The notes under the pieces were generated by a model, which saw nothing but the letters and a program-made list of their open reading frames with translations, was not told the DNA's origin and made no database searches. A stretch of 64,000 bases of DNA, taken from the NCBI GenBank assembly GCA_905182995.1, contig CAJJDP010000014.1, positions 455,505-519,504 on the forward strand. Reading direction: 5' to 3'. A program made the position numbers and the translations under genes. Below are positions 24,366 through 35,993 of the stretch, one piece after another. The DNA comes from Paramecium octaurelia (taxonomy: Eukaryota; Ciliophora; Oligohymenophorea; Peniculida; Parameciidae). Each line of letters opens with the position of its first letter. The first letter of the stretch is position 1.

Positions 24366-24441
24366 AAAAAATCACAAATTAAAAATTTTTTACTTTTTAT
24401 GTAAAATTTATCATAAATTAAATACACCCGCAAAATTATAC

Positions 24442-24768
24442 TCAGATTATTACAAATTATTTCTTTTTTATTTTTATTGTGTTCTTACTAATTTTGTTTT
24501 CTACCTTCTTACCGCTTTCTTCCTTTTACTTTGGTTCTTCACTCTCATTTTGTTTCTCCTACTTCTTTACAATCTGATCCTTTTTCAATTTCTTTACAAA
24601 AGGCTATTAAAATTTTGCTCTTCTATCAATGTCATCAAATCCCAATCCCTGTCTTCTCTAAGTATATTGAATCATCATTTAAATATCGCTCAAATCTGTG
24701 TATTCTCTTTCATTTGTTTATTGCTATTTTTTTGGTTTCTTCTTAAATAATTCATTTAGTATTTCCAT
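24442..24768 (-). CDS. Small Lys/Gln-rich hypothetical protein
   Basis: Intronless 108-aa frame, very rich in Lys, Gln and Glu. A short central block RRQGLGFDDIDRRAKF is the only non-low-complexity part. No domain recognised. It lies upstream of the importin gene on the same strand, with 76 bp between its stop and the importin ATG. Confidence 0.5.
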
Positions 24769-25358
24769 TTCTTAATTATAATAATAATATTTTGTATTTA
24801 AAATTTAATTTATTAACTTAAACCAGAGCCTATCCAATTTTAAATAAACATTAAGCATAATTGCGTATATTTTATTACTAAACATGTATTAATAAAATTT
24901 AGTTCAATCTACATAGATATTGTTCAATTTAAATCTGATCAATTTTATTATGAACTTTTGTTGAATCCATATTTAAAAGTAGAAATTCCACTTTTCAAAT
25001 TATTGCTTGTAAATTTAGGAGCAACCGGCTTCTCAATTTGAAATTTTAGTGGCAATTAAAATCTAAACATTAGAAACTTAATTTTTTAATGGGATTTCCT
25101 ATTTTCTTAATCTCATGCAATTAATCTGGCTCCATGTTATTATTATTCTATTTGGGTCTTATAATAATATATTTTATTCACTTGAAGGTTTCTTAATATG
25201 AAACTTATTTTACTTATCAAATTGACATTTATTTTGTTAATATTGATTGAAACTCGAGAATCAATCAAAATAAATAGTTAATCTTCAAAATCTGGAATTT
25301 TATTATAAAAATAATTTCCCTTAAAATTGAGTTCTAATTTTATATTTCATTAATATTT
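24769..25358. other. Gene-free spacer
   Basis: 590 bp of AT-rich sequence between the divergent small Lys-rich gene and the K+ channel gene. Presumably it holds their promoters; no motif or frame stands out. Confidence 0.45.
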
Positions 25359-28300
25359 ATGATTATACAACCTTAGAGTTCTGGTTCAATTAATATATCA
25401 GGTGATAGTCATTAAAATGGACTTGATAATTATGTGACAGAGTTGAATAATTAAAATTTGATGTAGGTAAGACGACCTAATGAAGATCAAATTCTAGCAT
25501 TCATTGATTATTAAGCGCTTAAAGTTGATAGAGTTAAATAACATAAGACAGTTCCTGATTAAGTTAAAGATGATAAAAGTATTCGAAGCAAATCATCGCG
25601 TTAGATTCGTAGGAACAGTGCTGATTAATCTGAAGACTCCCCTTTAAAGTAATCACTTAGGGATGAATTAATTCCATTTGATAGTCCTAATTTAGAGCTG
25701 AAAAAATTGGGGGATACTGAAGAACACAGAAAAAGTAAGACTGTAATTAGTCCAGTCGTTTAATCATCCAAATCTCCAAAAAGAAAGACTAAGCATTTTT
25801 CAAAGATTTTCTCAAAAATTACAAATAGAATGCATTTGGCAAGAAAATTTATATAAAAAATGAAGTAGTTATCTCCATTTTCCAGGAAGGTAAACAAATA
25901 ACAAATGCAAATAATTTAAGACTTAAGTTCTGATATTAATAATCCAAACGAGAAATATATAAATTAGAGTTATATAAAGATGCATGATTCTGTAAAATCA
26001 AAGAAAAAACTACGAAGAATGAATAGTCTTTAAGCATTTATAGCATTAAAGTCGTACTTTAATGTGTGTAAATTATAAGTGTTTCTAAGTAAAATTAAAA
26101 ATGATACAATTGATCCTCAAGGAAATTTTCTTTTCTTTTGGGAATTAGTGAAATTTTTTATAACGCTGTCTTCTCTATTTTAATTGTCAATACAAATTTG
26201 TTTTAATTTGAATGTGTTAAATTGGTACTTTGTGGCAGAAAAGGAAAATTCATAAAACATATTAATATTTATGTTTATATATTATTTGATAGATATATTT
26301 TTAGGATTTAGGACAGGATATTACGAAAATGGTGAAGTTGTAATAAAATACTAAAGAGTAGCAAGGAGATATTTCAAGACTTATTTTTTTGTAGACCTGA
26401 TATCGATCTTGCCAATTTTCATTAATATAATATTGATTCAAACATTTGAGAATGACAATGCTATAATTAAGATAGTGAATTGTTTATCATTTTTAAGATC
26501 TAATGCTTTAAGCAGAGTCTATCATTCTTTGGAGGGCAGATTATTGAGTAATCCTCGATTTGTTATAGGATATAGATTCTTAAGTGTAATAGGAACAGTA
26601 TTTTTGTATGCACATGTATTTGGATGTCTTTGGTATCTAGTGGCTTAGAAAAACCATAATAATTGGATAAATAAAGCAGGAATAGTGGAGGATTCTTGGT
26701 TTGCTCTTTATAGTTATTCAATCTATTGGTCAGTAATGACTATGACTACAGTGGGATATGGAGATTTAACACCAGCAAATCATGAAGAAGCATTATTTTG
26801 TGTTTGTACTATGTTCATTGCAAGTGTAGTGTTTGCATATTCAATAAATACTATAGGCATGATTATTGCTGAAATGAACAAGTTTGATGAGAAGATAAAT
26901 GAGAATATGGCTATAATTAACAGATATATGTAGCGAAAGAATTTTGAATAATCTTTATAATTTAGAGTGAGATAATATTTATAAAATTTATGGACTTAAG
27001 AGGATAAATTTAGAATTGTTGATGAAAATAAGATTATCAATTGTTTGAGTCCAACTTTAAAAGAGGAAATTTAAATATGTTTGTATGGTTAATTTATAAC
27101 TAATATTCACATTTTTTATAGATATTTTAGTTAGGAATGCTTATTGGAGTTAACTAAGAACGTTTAAGAATATAGAGTGGCACCAAATTCATATGTAATT
27201 GAGAATGGTACTCATGAAGGGGTAGCTTTGTATTAATTAGTAAGTGGAGATGCTCAAATGTTTGTTGATTTGTAGGACAGAAAATATCACATAGGTAAAA
27301 TGAAGCAAGGAGATATATTTGGTCATGGGCCATTTTTTATGAATACATTGCATTCTTATAGTGTGAAAACTGATAGTGCTTGTTCTTTTGCCTATTTATC
27401 TAAGTAGATGTTTTTAGACATTCTTCAATCTCATCCAGTTGATTATGTAAATGATTAAATATATTTAGCAAACATATAGGATGATAATAGACCAGTGGAC
27501 ATTCTAGAATCATAAGTTAGATTTAGGAGTCAAATGCATTGGATGTGGGGAGAGTGAGCATGATATTGATCAATGTAGCAAATTACATCTAATTCTAAAC
27601 AAGAAAATGATATTAGCAAAGCATTTATTTTCTATTCCCAATAAAAGATCTTTATTCTAAAGAAATAATAGAAGGACTACTAATGCTAAATTTGGTTAGA
27701 GATTATTTGAAGATGCTGTCTCCTTATTTTAAGAAAATAACTTTTCATTCTCATCAGATGAAGAAGATCCAGATGCTAGTTAAATTGAGAGGACTCATTA
27801 AACTAAGATGACATAAGAAATTAGGTATTAAGAACATACTTCAACTCATAAATCCTAATAACAATAAGCCTAATAGCATTATCAAACAGCAAAAAATGTG
27901 AGGTTCAGAAAACGGTCTAGGTCGTTGAATTCATTAAGTGTTCATTCTGAAGAAGAATCTAAATTCTAAAAATCCATATCTGGAATTAAATCAAATGATT
28001 CTCAAATAGATAAAATGAGTGGAATTCCAGTTAAGGTATAACAAATACCAAGCTCTTAATTATCTTAAAGCTCATTTAATGTATTTCTGAAGGATTATCC
28101 TAAAAGAAAGATTTCTAAATAATAAGATTCTGATAAATATTCGAATCATTCTATGGGGCAACGCTAATAATAACCAAATCCTCTAAATTAACAATTATTG
28201 CATAAGTCCAGCAGTTAATCTAGTAGTGGAAACATTCCATAAAGTAGTATGGGTATACCTCCTGTACCTAATGCTTCTCCTCCGCTATTCTATTAAGATG

Positions 28301-28809
28301 AAAAATAATTGTTTTAGAGGAATAATGTTGAAGATAGCTTATATATTGCACAAGATAGAAAAAAGAAATCTCAAATAGGAACTAGTTATTCAAACACTAA
28401 ATCCATTAAGAATCCATTATAGGCTATTCCTTCTGTAGGAGAGATGAATGAAACAGAAAAAATTAGCAAAAATCTCTTAAAGGAAGGATCGTATACTTCA
28501 AAATAATTATCTATGCAAAGTAGATCAAGAAGCTAAAGATATACAATATCATTAAGAACCGATAGTCAAAAAATTAGAGAAGATACTAAGCATGACACAC
28601 AGAAACACGAATTTAAATATCGAACTGACACTTATAGATAATACAATGAAAATAATAGTCCATTAAATGAGGAATAGTTTCACAACAAATTTGAATAAGC
28701 ATGCGATCTTAAATCTTATTATCCACAATATAATAAAGATTAGATTATTTAAAAATATAAAAGACACCAACTCAAAAAAACAACATACTCATATTAATTA
28801 AAGTCTTGA
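25359..28809 (+). CDS. Cyclic-nucleotide-domain K+ channel with CCHC zinc knuckle
   Basis: Predicted 1142-aa EAG/CNG/HCN-type channel; one intron, 27447-27468. A disordered 255-residue N-terminus is followed by six TMs (about 260-510). The pore MTTVGYGDLTP is near 467, so it is K+-selective by family. S4 is poor in charges (FLRSNALSRVYHSLEGR), which suggests weak voltage sensing. After a C-linker comes a cyclic-nucleotide-binding fold (about 590-695) with KQGDIFGHGPFF in the phosphate-cassette position. Then C719-x2-C722-x4-H727-x4-C732, a retroviral-type zinc knuckle unexpected in an animal channel. The 400-residue Gln/Ser-rich tail has KNVRF, a possible PP1-docking site. Likely in plasma or ciliary membrane. 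Confidence 0.88.
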
Positions 28810-29500
28810 TTAAATTATATATTGTTCTTAGTTATGTTTTTAAAATTTTTCAAATTATTGATTTGAATTTTTGTTAAGATTTAATTTTTTTTATTTTTAT
28901 CGAACTCACATAATGAATAGCAAAGATTTCTAAACTTTATCCAAATAATATAGAAACTAAAAGAGTCAAGCCAAAATTTATCTAAAGAAATAAGCTTTAA
29001 ATATGAAGATAAAAAAATCTTCAAAATCATAAACATAAAATACTAAGTCATTGAATAAATCTATTGATTATATTGAAATAATATTTCTAACTAAATATTT
29101 AAATCAGTCTATTTATTATAAATATCATTATCTACCCTCTCAAAATAAAACTACTATTCTAATACTATAGAAATATATTTATATTTGAATATGAGAATAT
29201 TGAATATTTGTCTTATTGAAAAGCCAAGTATTAATAGCACTTTAGGGTTTTATCTAAATTAGATTGATTATCTCAGCGATATTGACATTGAGACAAAAAA
29301 GTCTTTTCTATTACGTATTAAGAATATATATTTGTTAATTTTGTTCACTTTCCCGTTACTTGATTATCAGTTGTAAATTTGTATAACAAGTTATTATAAA
29401 TTTGAGAAGGTTATTGGATGATGTATTTGTTTAATGTGATTGAGCAAGCATTTAGAATTAAATATGATAAATGAAATTGTTAAATTGATTAATTTAGTAA
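28810..29500. other. Spacer with one doubtful small frame
   Basis: 691 bp between the K+ channel stop and the RRM gene ATG. Frames opened by the ciliate code exist here (28913-29188 is the best, with another from about 29191), but they look like chance AT-rich translations. Promoter or UTR sequence for the neighbours is expected. Confidence 0.4.
28913..29188 (+). CDS. Doubtful small frame
   Basis: Intronless 91-aa frame. The first half is Lys/Gln/Ser-rich like other Paramecium proteins, the second half Ile/Tyr-rich like translated spacer. No domain. Listed only as a candidate. Confidence 0.25.
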
Positions 29501-30724
29501 ATGAATTCAAGAGACCCACCCAGTAAAATTTTGTTACTTATCATAACTTATCTACCTCCTTCTTTCCCTCTTACGAATGATTACTTGTTCGAGACTTTCA
29601 AACAATACGGAGAGATCAAGAAAATACTCATTTTTGAGAGAGGAAAAACAAACAAGGCATTCATTGAATATTACGACATCAAACACGCAATTTAGGCTAG
29701 AAGAGATATGATGGGTAAATCGATCACAACTTAGGGAGGCAGGTACTTATCAATTTTGGAACTACTTATAGGCTTCTTATCCATTTTTCTCGTTTAAAGT
29801 AGCTCAATCTCGAAGTGGTTGATCATACTCGTGGCACTTAATATTAACCTCACGAAGTAGAGACACAGGTTTAACCCTAAAAGCAGGTCCAAAATCTCCC
29901 AAAAGCCCCTGTATTTATAGAGGAAGAAGCAAAACCCCCCCTAATTGATTTAACATAAGTATTGAAATTAGAGGCAGTTGATGTGTCTCAAGCATCGGAA
30001 GAATCTCCAACGAAAGCAATGTTTAAAATTATTATAAATTTATAGTATGGAAACATAATTAAAATAATTGGAAAGAATTTTAGATGAAGATTATGCGAAT
30101 GAAGTAGCACGATCTAATTTAACTCAATTTGATGAATAACAATAAGTAATTAATGAATTACTGGCTTAAAAACCATCAAAATATTTGAAAGTACAAAACA
30201 TAGATGAGAGAGTGACAGCCAAGATGTTGTATAACATGTTCAATAGATTTGGCCATTTGAATGCATTATTGTTTTAAAAGAAAGACAATATTGCAATCTT
30301 ACAATTTGCCAATATCGATCATGCTACTATAGCTAAGGAACTGCTCAATAATATTATGTTTTTCAACAGAGAAGTAATAAAACCTTATCAAACTTAGATA
30401 AGAATATTGTTTCATTAGATTGATAATCTTGAAGCTTCAAATCCTAATGAAGAATATTATGTTGGAAGTTAAACCAAATTCAAAATAGTTCCTCTTAGTA
30501 AAGTCCTCGTTTTTTCTGGAATCAGTGATCTGCTTGATATTCAAGACATGGTAAAACTTGTTGGGAAAATTTAAGGTATTCATCAATTTTATTGAGTAGA
30601 AATTAAATTGGAATAGCACAGTATCTAGATTACAATGTTGGATATCTATGAAGCATTGAAGGTCATTTCAGTTCTTTCAGAATACGAGTATAAGGGAAAT
30701 AAAATTAATCTAATTCTTAAATGA
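29501..30724 (+). CDS. RRM RNA-binding protein (PTB/hnRNP-L-like)
   Basis: Predicted 379 aa with introns 29745-29773, 30045-30075 and 30576-30599. The first RRM (about 8-80) contains LLLIITYLPP as RNP2-like and GKTNKAFIEYYD as RNP1. A second RRM-like fold starts at KYLKVQNIDERVTAKMLYN and continues through KKDNIAILQFANID. A third, weaker one starts at KVLVFSGISD. Multiple divergent RRMs with aliphatic RNP motifs are typical of the PTB/hnRNP-L group, which regulates splicing or mRNA stability. It is convergent with the UBE2J2-like gene, 40 bp apart. Confidence 0.78.
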
Positions 30725-30764
30725 TATATAACAATGTGTATATAATATGATCTTATAACAGTAT

Positions 30765-31480
30765 TCAAATTAATCCGAAAATCACGTAGAATATTAATAG
30801 TAAGAATGCCAACAATAAAACTATGAAGACTACCAATTTTCTCACTGCATTATTGTTATTAACATTGTTGTTATTGACATTCAATCCATCCTGTGCTTCT
30901 GGTCTTGGGAGTAGAGTAACCTGAAAATCAGGCTATTAGGACTAATGTTCCTATTGTTCATTTAAACTAATCGCCAACTTATCAAAGTAAGGAGTGAACA
31001 GTTCTGTAAATTATGGGTCTAGTAGATTATGCTTAATTGACTATTTTGCATAGATTTATTTCTAGTAGTTATTGCAATCAACACCACCTACTGTTTTCTC
31101 ATTGGTGTGCATGAAGGATATCAATCCAATAAGCATGGATGCAATTGTCCATGAAGAACTCCATGTTTCTGGATGGTAATTTGTGAATGATCTAAGATCT
31201 TCATATACATTTACAAACAAATTTTTTCTCCGACGGCAAATCTACCATTTGGAGTAACAAATTTAATTGCTGGAGGTTTGAGTGGGTAGTCAGTTGGGAT
31301 GTGGATTATTCCGTGATATTGTCCTCCTTTGTAAGGTGAATCACTTGCAAAATTAAACAAGACGAAGTGCCACTCAAAAATATTAGAACGAGTAGGTAAT
31401 GCCAAAAATGTATCACTTGGATTTTACTCCATCTTTTATTTCTCACGCATTAATCTTTAAGTAGCGATTTAATTTGCCAT
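30765..31480 (-). CDS. Tail-anchored ubiquitin-conjugating enzyme, UBE2J2/Ubc6-like
   Basis: Predicted 230-aa E2 of the ER degradation pathway; one intron, 31192-31214. It starts with IATQRL, matching UBE2J2 N-termini, then FEWHFVLFNF, SPYKGGQYHGIIHIP, YPLKPPAIKFVTPNGRF and the active-site block EKICLSFTNYHPETW, with catalytic Cys88. WTIASMLIGLISFM follows. The C-terminus is a hydrophobic anchor of about 20 residues (VVFIVLLLAFLLLIFYVIF) after an Asn-rich linker, as in Ubc6/UBE2J. The strong N-terminal match fixes the start, 15 bp from the calpain-like ATG. Confidence 0.93.
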
Positions 31481-31495
31481 TATAAATATTAATAA
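31481..31495. promoter_or_regulatory. 15-bp gap between divergent start codons
   Basis: TATAAATATTAATAA is all that separates the two ATGs. It contains a TATAAA-like hexamer, but 15 bp is too little for two conventional promoters and UTRs. Confidence 0.4.
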
Positions 31496-33395
31496 ATGTC
31501 GAATAACAATTTAGAAGATAAACCAAAATCAGAGAAATCGGATAAGACTAAATCCCTTAAATCTCAACAACAGTCTCAATAAATTTCTTAACCATCAATA
31601 TCCTTAATGGAAAGAAATTTATAAAAAATGAGAACATTGACATAGAAATTAATTGCTCCAAATGTTTTAGAAGGACATTCCGAAACTGTCATAGAACAAT
31701 TAAAATAAATGACCTTGCCTTAACCATCCGATGATTTGATCCATATTACTGAAACCTTGGAAGAAGCTCACAACATGTAATTTTTTTCACAACCAATTCA
31801 AATCATCTAAGGATAATTATAAGATAGAGAGCTTTTAAATGCGATGGCTCTGATTGTTAGTCATCAATAACTATTTAGCACACTTTATATTATAGATGAA
31901 GAACAAGATAGATACATATTCAAATTATACAAAAAGAATTAGAGATACTCAGTAATTATTGATCCTTTTGTTTATTTCTCTAGTCATTTGCCGAAATATT
32001 CTCGTTCTGGTTATAATTCAATTTGGGTAAGTCTATTAGAAAAGGCAATGTCTATTATTTTGGGCGGCTACGATTAGTTGGTTGGTATTTCTCTTAGAGA
32101 CTCAATAAGAAATCTGTGTGGTTTGGATCCTGAAATAATAGTTTATGAAAATCCAGATAATGTTAATTAAAAGTAATTGTAATAAACTTTGACTTTATTA
32201 TAATAAAATGGAAGCATTGTTGGATTTATGCAAATAAACAGTATAGGATTTAATAAAAATTAAAAGGCTCAATCCTCATTTCTACCAACATTAAATTAAA
32301 TGTATGTTTTCGAATCTATTCAAGAGAATAAAGTCAAAATTGTGAATCACTTTTAAGTAAGTTCACATGAGATAACAATTAAAGATATTACTTAAAACTT
32401 CAATTGCATTGTAATAATTAAAGATTTCCCTGATGATTACAGAGGACTCTTTATTAATGTTACTACTACCACTCATGGTGTTCCTGGTAATAATTAATAA
32501 TGGATCAACAATCCAAGTTATCAAATGGTAATAAATACATAAAGTGAATCTCAATTCATCTTTCGATTATCAGAATTAGAGAATTAAGATGGCATTACAG
32601 GTTTGTTACTTGTCAATTAAAGAGATGTCAGGACATTCAATTAAAATAATGTTGTCTTTATGACTAAATAGAATATAGTATAAATTGGATAGAGGAAATA
32701 GAATTATTCTTGCTTTAGTGCTAAAATAAAAGGGTTTCATACCTTATTTATATTCAGCACAAGCAAAGAACCAAAATTAGTTTTACTAGAAATCTTTTAT
32801 GCAGGTAGACCATCTTTGATTGAGTTCAAATTCAAAAGTAAACCAATAATAGAATATTGCGTTGGAGAGCCTTAGGATTCTGAAGGACTTAGAATATTGA
32901 GAGATGTCATAAAAGATAAAGAGTTATTAATAGGCAATTTTAAGAACTAGATTTTGAACAATCCAAATCAACCTGTCTCTTCTAAATCTTATAATGATGT
33001 AATTGAATTGGATTAAGAAATGGCATGTATACAGGAGTATAATTTTATTAATATAAAGAAATTAATTATAAGAGGAATTGCTAGCAATTAATCTTGAAGG
33101 AAAGGATCCTCAAGAGACTGAGATCTACGATTTTAATGATTATTAACTAACAGATGAAGGATTCTAAACCATTTTACCTGATTTGATAGCTGAGCCTGTG
33201 ATAAAAGAATTAAGATTGAGAAATAATTTATTACATGATGAATCAATTTTGTAATTATGTTACGAGTTAGATAAGTCATATCATTAGGAATTAGAGTTGT
33301 TGGATATTTCACAAAACTAATTAACAAAGAAATCAAATGAAGTTTTGAATAATCTAAAAAAAAGATTAAAGAATTTATAAAAGATAATTTAATGA
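31496..33395 (+). CDS. Calpain-like protein lacking the catalytic Cys
   Basis: Predicted 625 aa with one intron (33037-33058). Residues about 100-240 follow the calpain core: a region aligning with GxxGDCWLLAAL reads GQLQDRELLNAM, so Arg stands where the Cys should be. Next comes DRYIFKLYKK...YSVIIDPFVYF, then SIWVSLLEKAMSIILGGYDQ, the FWPALLEKAYAKL equivalent, and an LTGG-like NLCGLDP. The His/Asn half of the active site is not evident. The remaining 350 residues look beta-rich, like C2-like calpain domains. It is probably a non-proteolytic scaffold, as proposed for other ciliate and kinetoplastid calpain-like proteins. Confidence 0.72.
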
Positions 33396-33418
33396 CTTTA
33401 TTAATAAATTATATTATT

Positions 33419-34354
33419 TCAAATAGGAAAATAATATATATGAATAAAATTTGTTTGTAAATTGTAAGTTTCTTTGATAATATCTTGTAAAATGGCTCCT
33501 TGATTTAGAAAAATCACTTTGATTTCTTGAACACAAGGCATTTTTAAATACAAATCTTCATCAGAGTAATTGGGATCGCCCTAATCTTCTGCAGGTTTTA
33601 TGTCAATTTTCTTGGTGCTTTGCAAATGGATTGAAGTTTCATTTTCAATTATATTATACCCATTATTCTTAAGCCAACGATTTTTTAGTAAAATTTTGTA
33701 CATAGAATTCAAAAATTTCTAACCTCTATACAGTAAAGACAATTTTCTTTCATGCTGAAAATATATTTTCACATCATCTCCTAATGAACTACCACAATGA
33801 ATTTCGACTTATAATGGGTATATAATTGAGGGAGTAATTTTAGCTTATTAGCATTCTGGTTCATGCTTTTATCTACCATTCTTCAAACAAGTTTTATCAC
33901 AATAAAATGCAGAGTAACAGATGGTACAATGTTGTACGATATAGATAAACATACCACAAGATGCACATGGTACAACAACGTTAGGAAATGTTTCTTTGCT
34001 TAGATTCAAATTTGTAATGGATTAAAAGACCTCCACCAATATTTCTGATTTGAAATTCATCAATCTGATGAATTCATGTAAACAACTTTATAATTCATTA
34101 TAATATGGAAACTCACCTTGATAGAGACCCAATTAAAATCTTTTAATGATTCCATTTATAACAGATTCATAGAATTCTTGCATAGATGGAGGACTAGTTG
34201 CATTGGGTCTGTAGGTGAATTCAGCATATTGATCTGTTTTGCTCATGATGCCTTGTTTCTTCATTTGTAAGGTGGGATTTGTTTATTCATTTTTCTTAAA
34301 CAATTACCATTCAATCCATAAATTCTTGGCTAGATTAGTATTATTGTTATTCAT
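33419..34354 (-). CDS. MYND-type zinc-finger protein
   Basis: Intronless 311-aa frame. A MYND finger sits near residues 127-165: CASC, CTIC, YCDKTC and KHEPEC, in the C-x2-C...C-x2-C...C-x3-C...H-x3-C order. MYND fingers bind proline-rich peptides. No SET domain accompanies it. The rest is unassigned, with a basic helical N-terminus. The first ATG puts the start only 11 bp from the proteasome gene; Met31 (34264) is an alternative that would open about 100 bp. It is convergent with the calpain-like gene, 23 bp apart. Confidence 0.75.
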
Positions 34355-34365
34355 TAATTTTAAAA
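34355..34365. promoter_or_regulatory. 11-bp gap between divergent start codons
   Basis: TAATTTTAAAA separates the first ATGs of the MYND gene and the proteasome gene. The gap grows if either protein uses an internal Met. Confidence 0.35.
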
Positions 34366-35136
34366 ATGTATATCCCCGTGAATGACATGCTTAAGCACTT
34401 TAAGCAAGACGCCCCTGCAATGGCCAACATTACTCATAAGAGTGATTAATGGAGTCCATATCATGATAATTCAGGGACTGTATTAGGTAAACACAAGAAT
34501 TAATTCAAAAGCTGTGGGCATTCCAGGAGCAGTAATCGTTGCAGGAGACACAAGATTGAGCAATGGATACAACATCTTATCAAGAGATGCCACTAAATTG
34601 TCTTAATTGACAGATAAATGTGTCTTGGCCACAGCTGGTCAATACGCAGATTTTATTGCATTGAGAAAGTTTCTATAATAAAGATTATAATTGTATGAGT
34701 TTTAGAATGAAGTACAAGTAAGAGTGTATCATAATTATCAAAGGCTTCTACTGAGACTGTTGCTCATTTACTATCAAGAGAATTGTACTCTAGAAGATTT
34801 TTCCCATATTACACCTTCAACTTATTGGCTGGCTTAGATGAAAACAATCACGGAGTAGTTTATGGATATGATGCAATTGGTAGTTATGATAAGATGACTT
34901 ATGGTGTTCAAGGAAGTGGGTAAGAATTAGTAGTGGCTGTGTTGGATAATCAATTGAAAGGTTACAATAAAATAAACAAAACCATTCCTCAAACAAGGGA
35001 GGAAATCCTGGATATCATTTTGGATTGCTTCAGTTGTGCTGCAGAGAGAGACATCCATACCGGAGACAATGTTGAGATCTTGATCATCACTGCTGCCGGA
35101 ACAGAAAGAATTGTTAAGCCTCTTAGAAAAGATTGA
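34366..35136 (+). CDS. PSMB1: 20S proteasome subunit beta type-1
   Basis: Structural beta6 (PSMB1) subunit of the 20S core, non-catalytic. Predicted 239 aa after removal of introns 34487-34511 and 34718-34743. Recognised by QWSPYHDNSGTVLA near residue 30, AVIVAGDTRLSNGYNILSRD, LLAGLDENNHGVVYGYDAIG and the C-terminal CAAERDIHTGDNVEILI. There is no GTTT catalytic start, as expected for this subunit. Start: Met1 gives the usual propeptide length; Met8 is also possible. Confidence 0.92.
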
Positions 35137-35188
35137 TCATTAATAAATAAATTAGTATAAATGTTATGGTTGATATAATATATATGAA

Positions 35189-35818
35189 TCAAGCAAAAAA
35201 CCTCTTTTTTAAGCTGTGTGCCGAAAACTCCTTCATGATTTCCTTCTTATTCGAGAAATTTTGAGCAAAAGTAAAATTTAGACCCTCGATTTAATTCTCT
35301 AAGGTTATAACTCTGATCTGCTTTTGCTATTGCACTTATTATTAAGTTCTTGGTTATTGAGATGAATATAATTATTATTGAGCCTCTTTTACTATCTGCA
35401 ATATCTTCTTACTAGACATTGGATCAGACGTCACAGGCTTCCTGATTACATTGTTCTCCTTATGTCTAGGCAGTTGAAATTTTTTCTCCTCAAACTACCT
35501 CAAATCTATAAGACTTGATTTCCTCGCAATATGTGTTTATGGCTTTGATATTAGATTAGGCTCTGGACTGTATCCGAAATGACTGCTTTATAAAGGGCTC
35601 AACAATCGTTTGCTGGTCTCCTAGGTGTATTACTTAAAAGATCTAATCATACTTATCAAATTCTTAATTATTTTATTTAATAATTTATGGTTTTATTAGA
35701 ATTTTATAAATATTGATCTTTCTTTCATCTTTCATAACTGACACCTTGTATACTCTCTGAGTTATCCTATGCTAACTTCTTTGTACTGTCTAATCTTCAG
35801 TTCATCTTAAATCTGCAT
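35189..35818 (-). CDS. Hypothetical protein, 5' exon uncertain
   Basis: The 3' part (35189-35650, 153 codons) is a solid frame: Ser/Pro-rich (KRLLSPLQSSHFGYSPEPN), then basic blocks ending in KKRFFA. The frame can be extended to an ATG at 35818 if a 27-nt intron (35718-35744) is spliced, giving 200 aa. A competing frame across 35490-35720 also looks protein-like, so the model is unresolved. No domain recognised. Confidence 0.45.
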
Positions 35819-35993
35819 TCTTTCCTTTTATTTCAAATTAAAATGCGGGTCAATTTAAAAGTTATATATTTAACCTCATTGGATTATAAAATCTAAATTT
35901 ATTCAATTCAGAAATTCACGAATTTGCTTTCAAATCATTATGATATTAATAAGACAACATTGTAAATAATCAAAACTTTCCCTTTAAGTTTAA

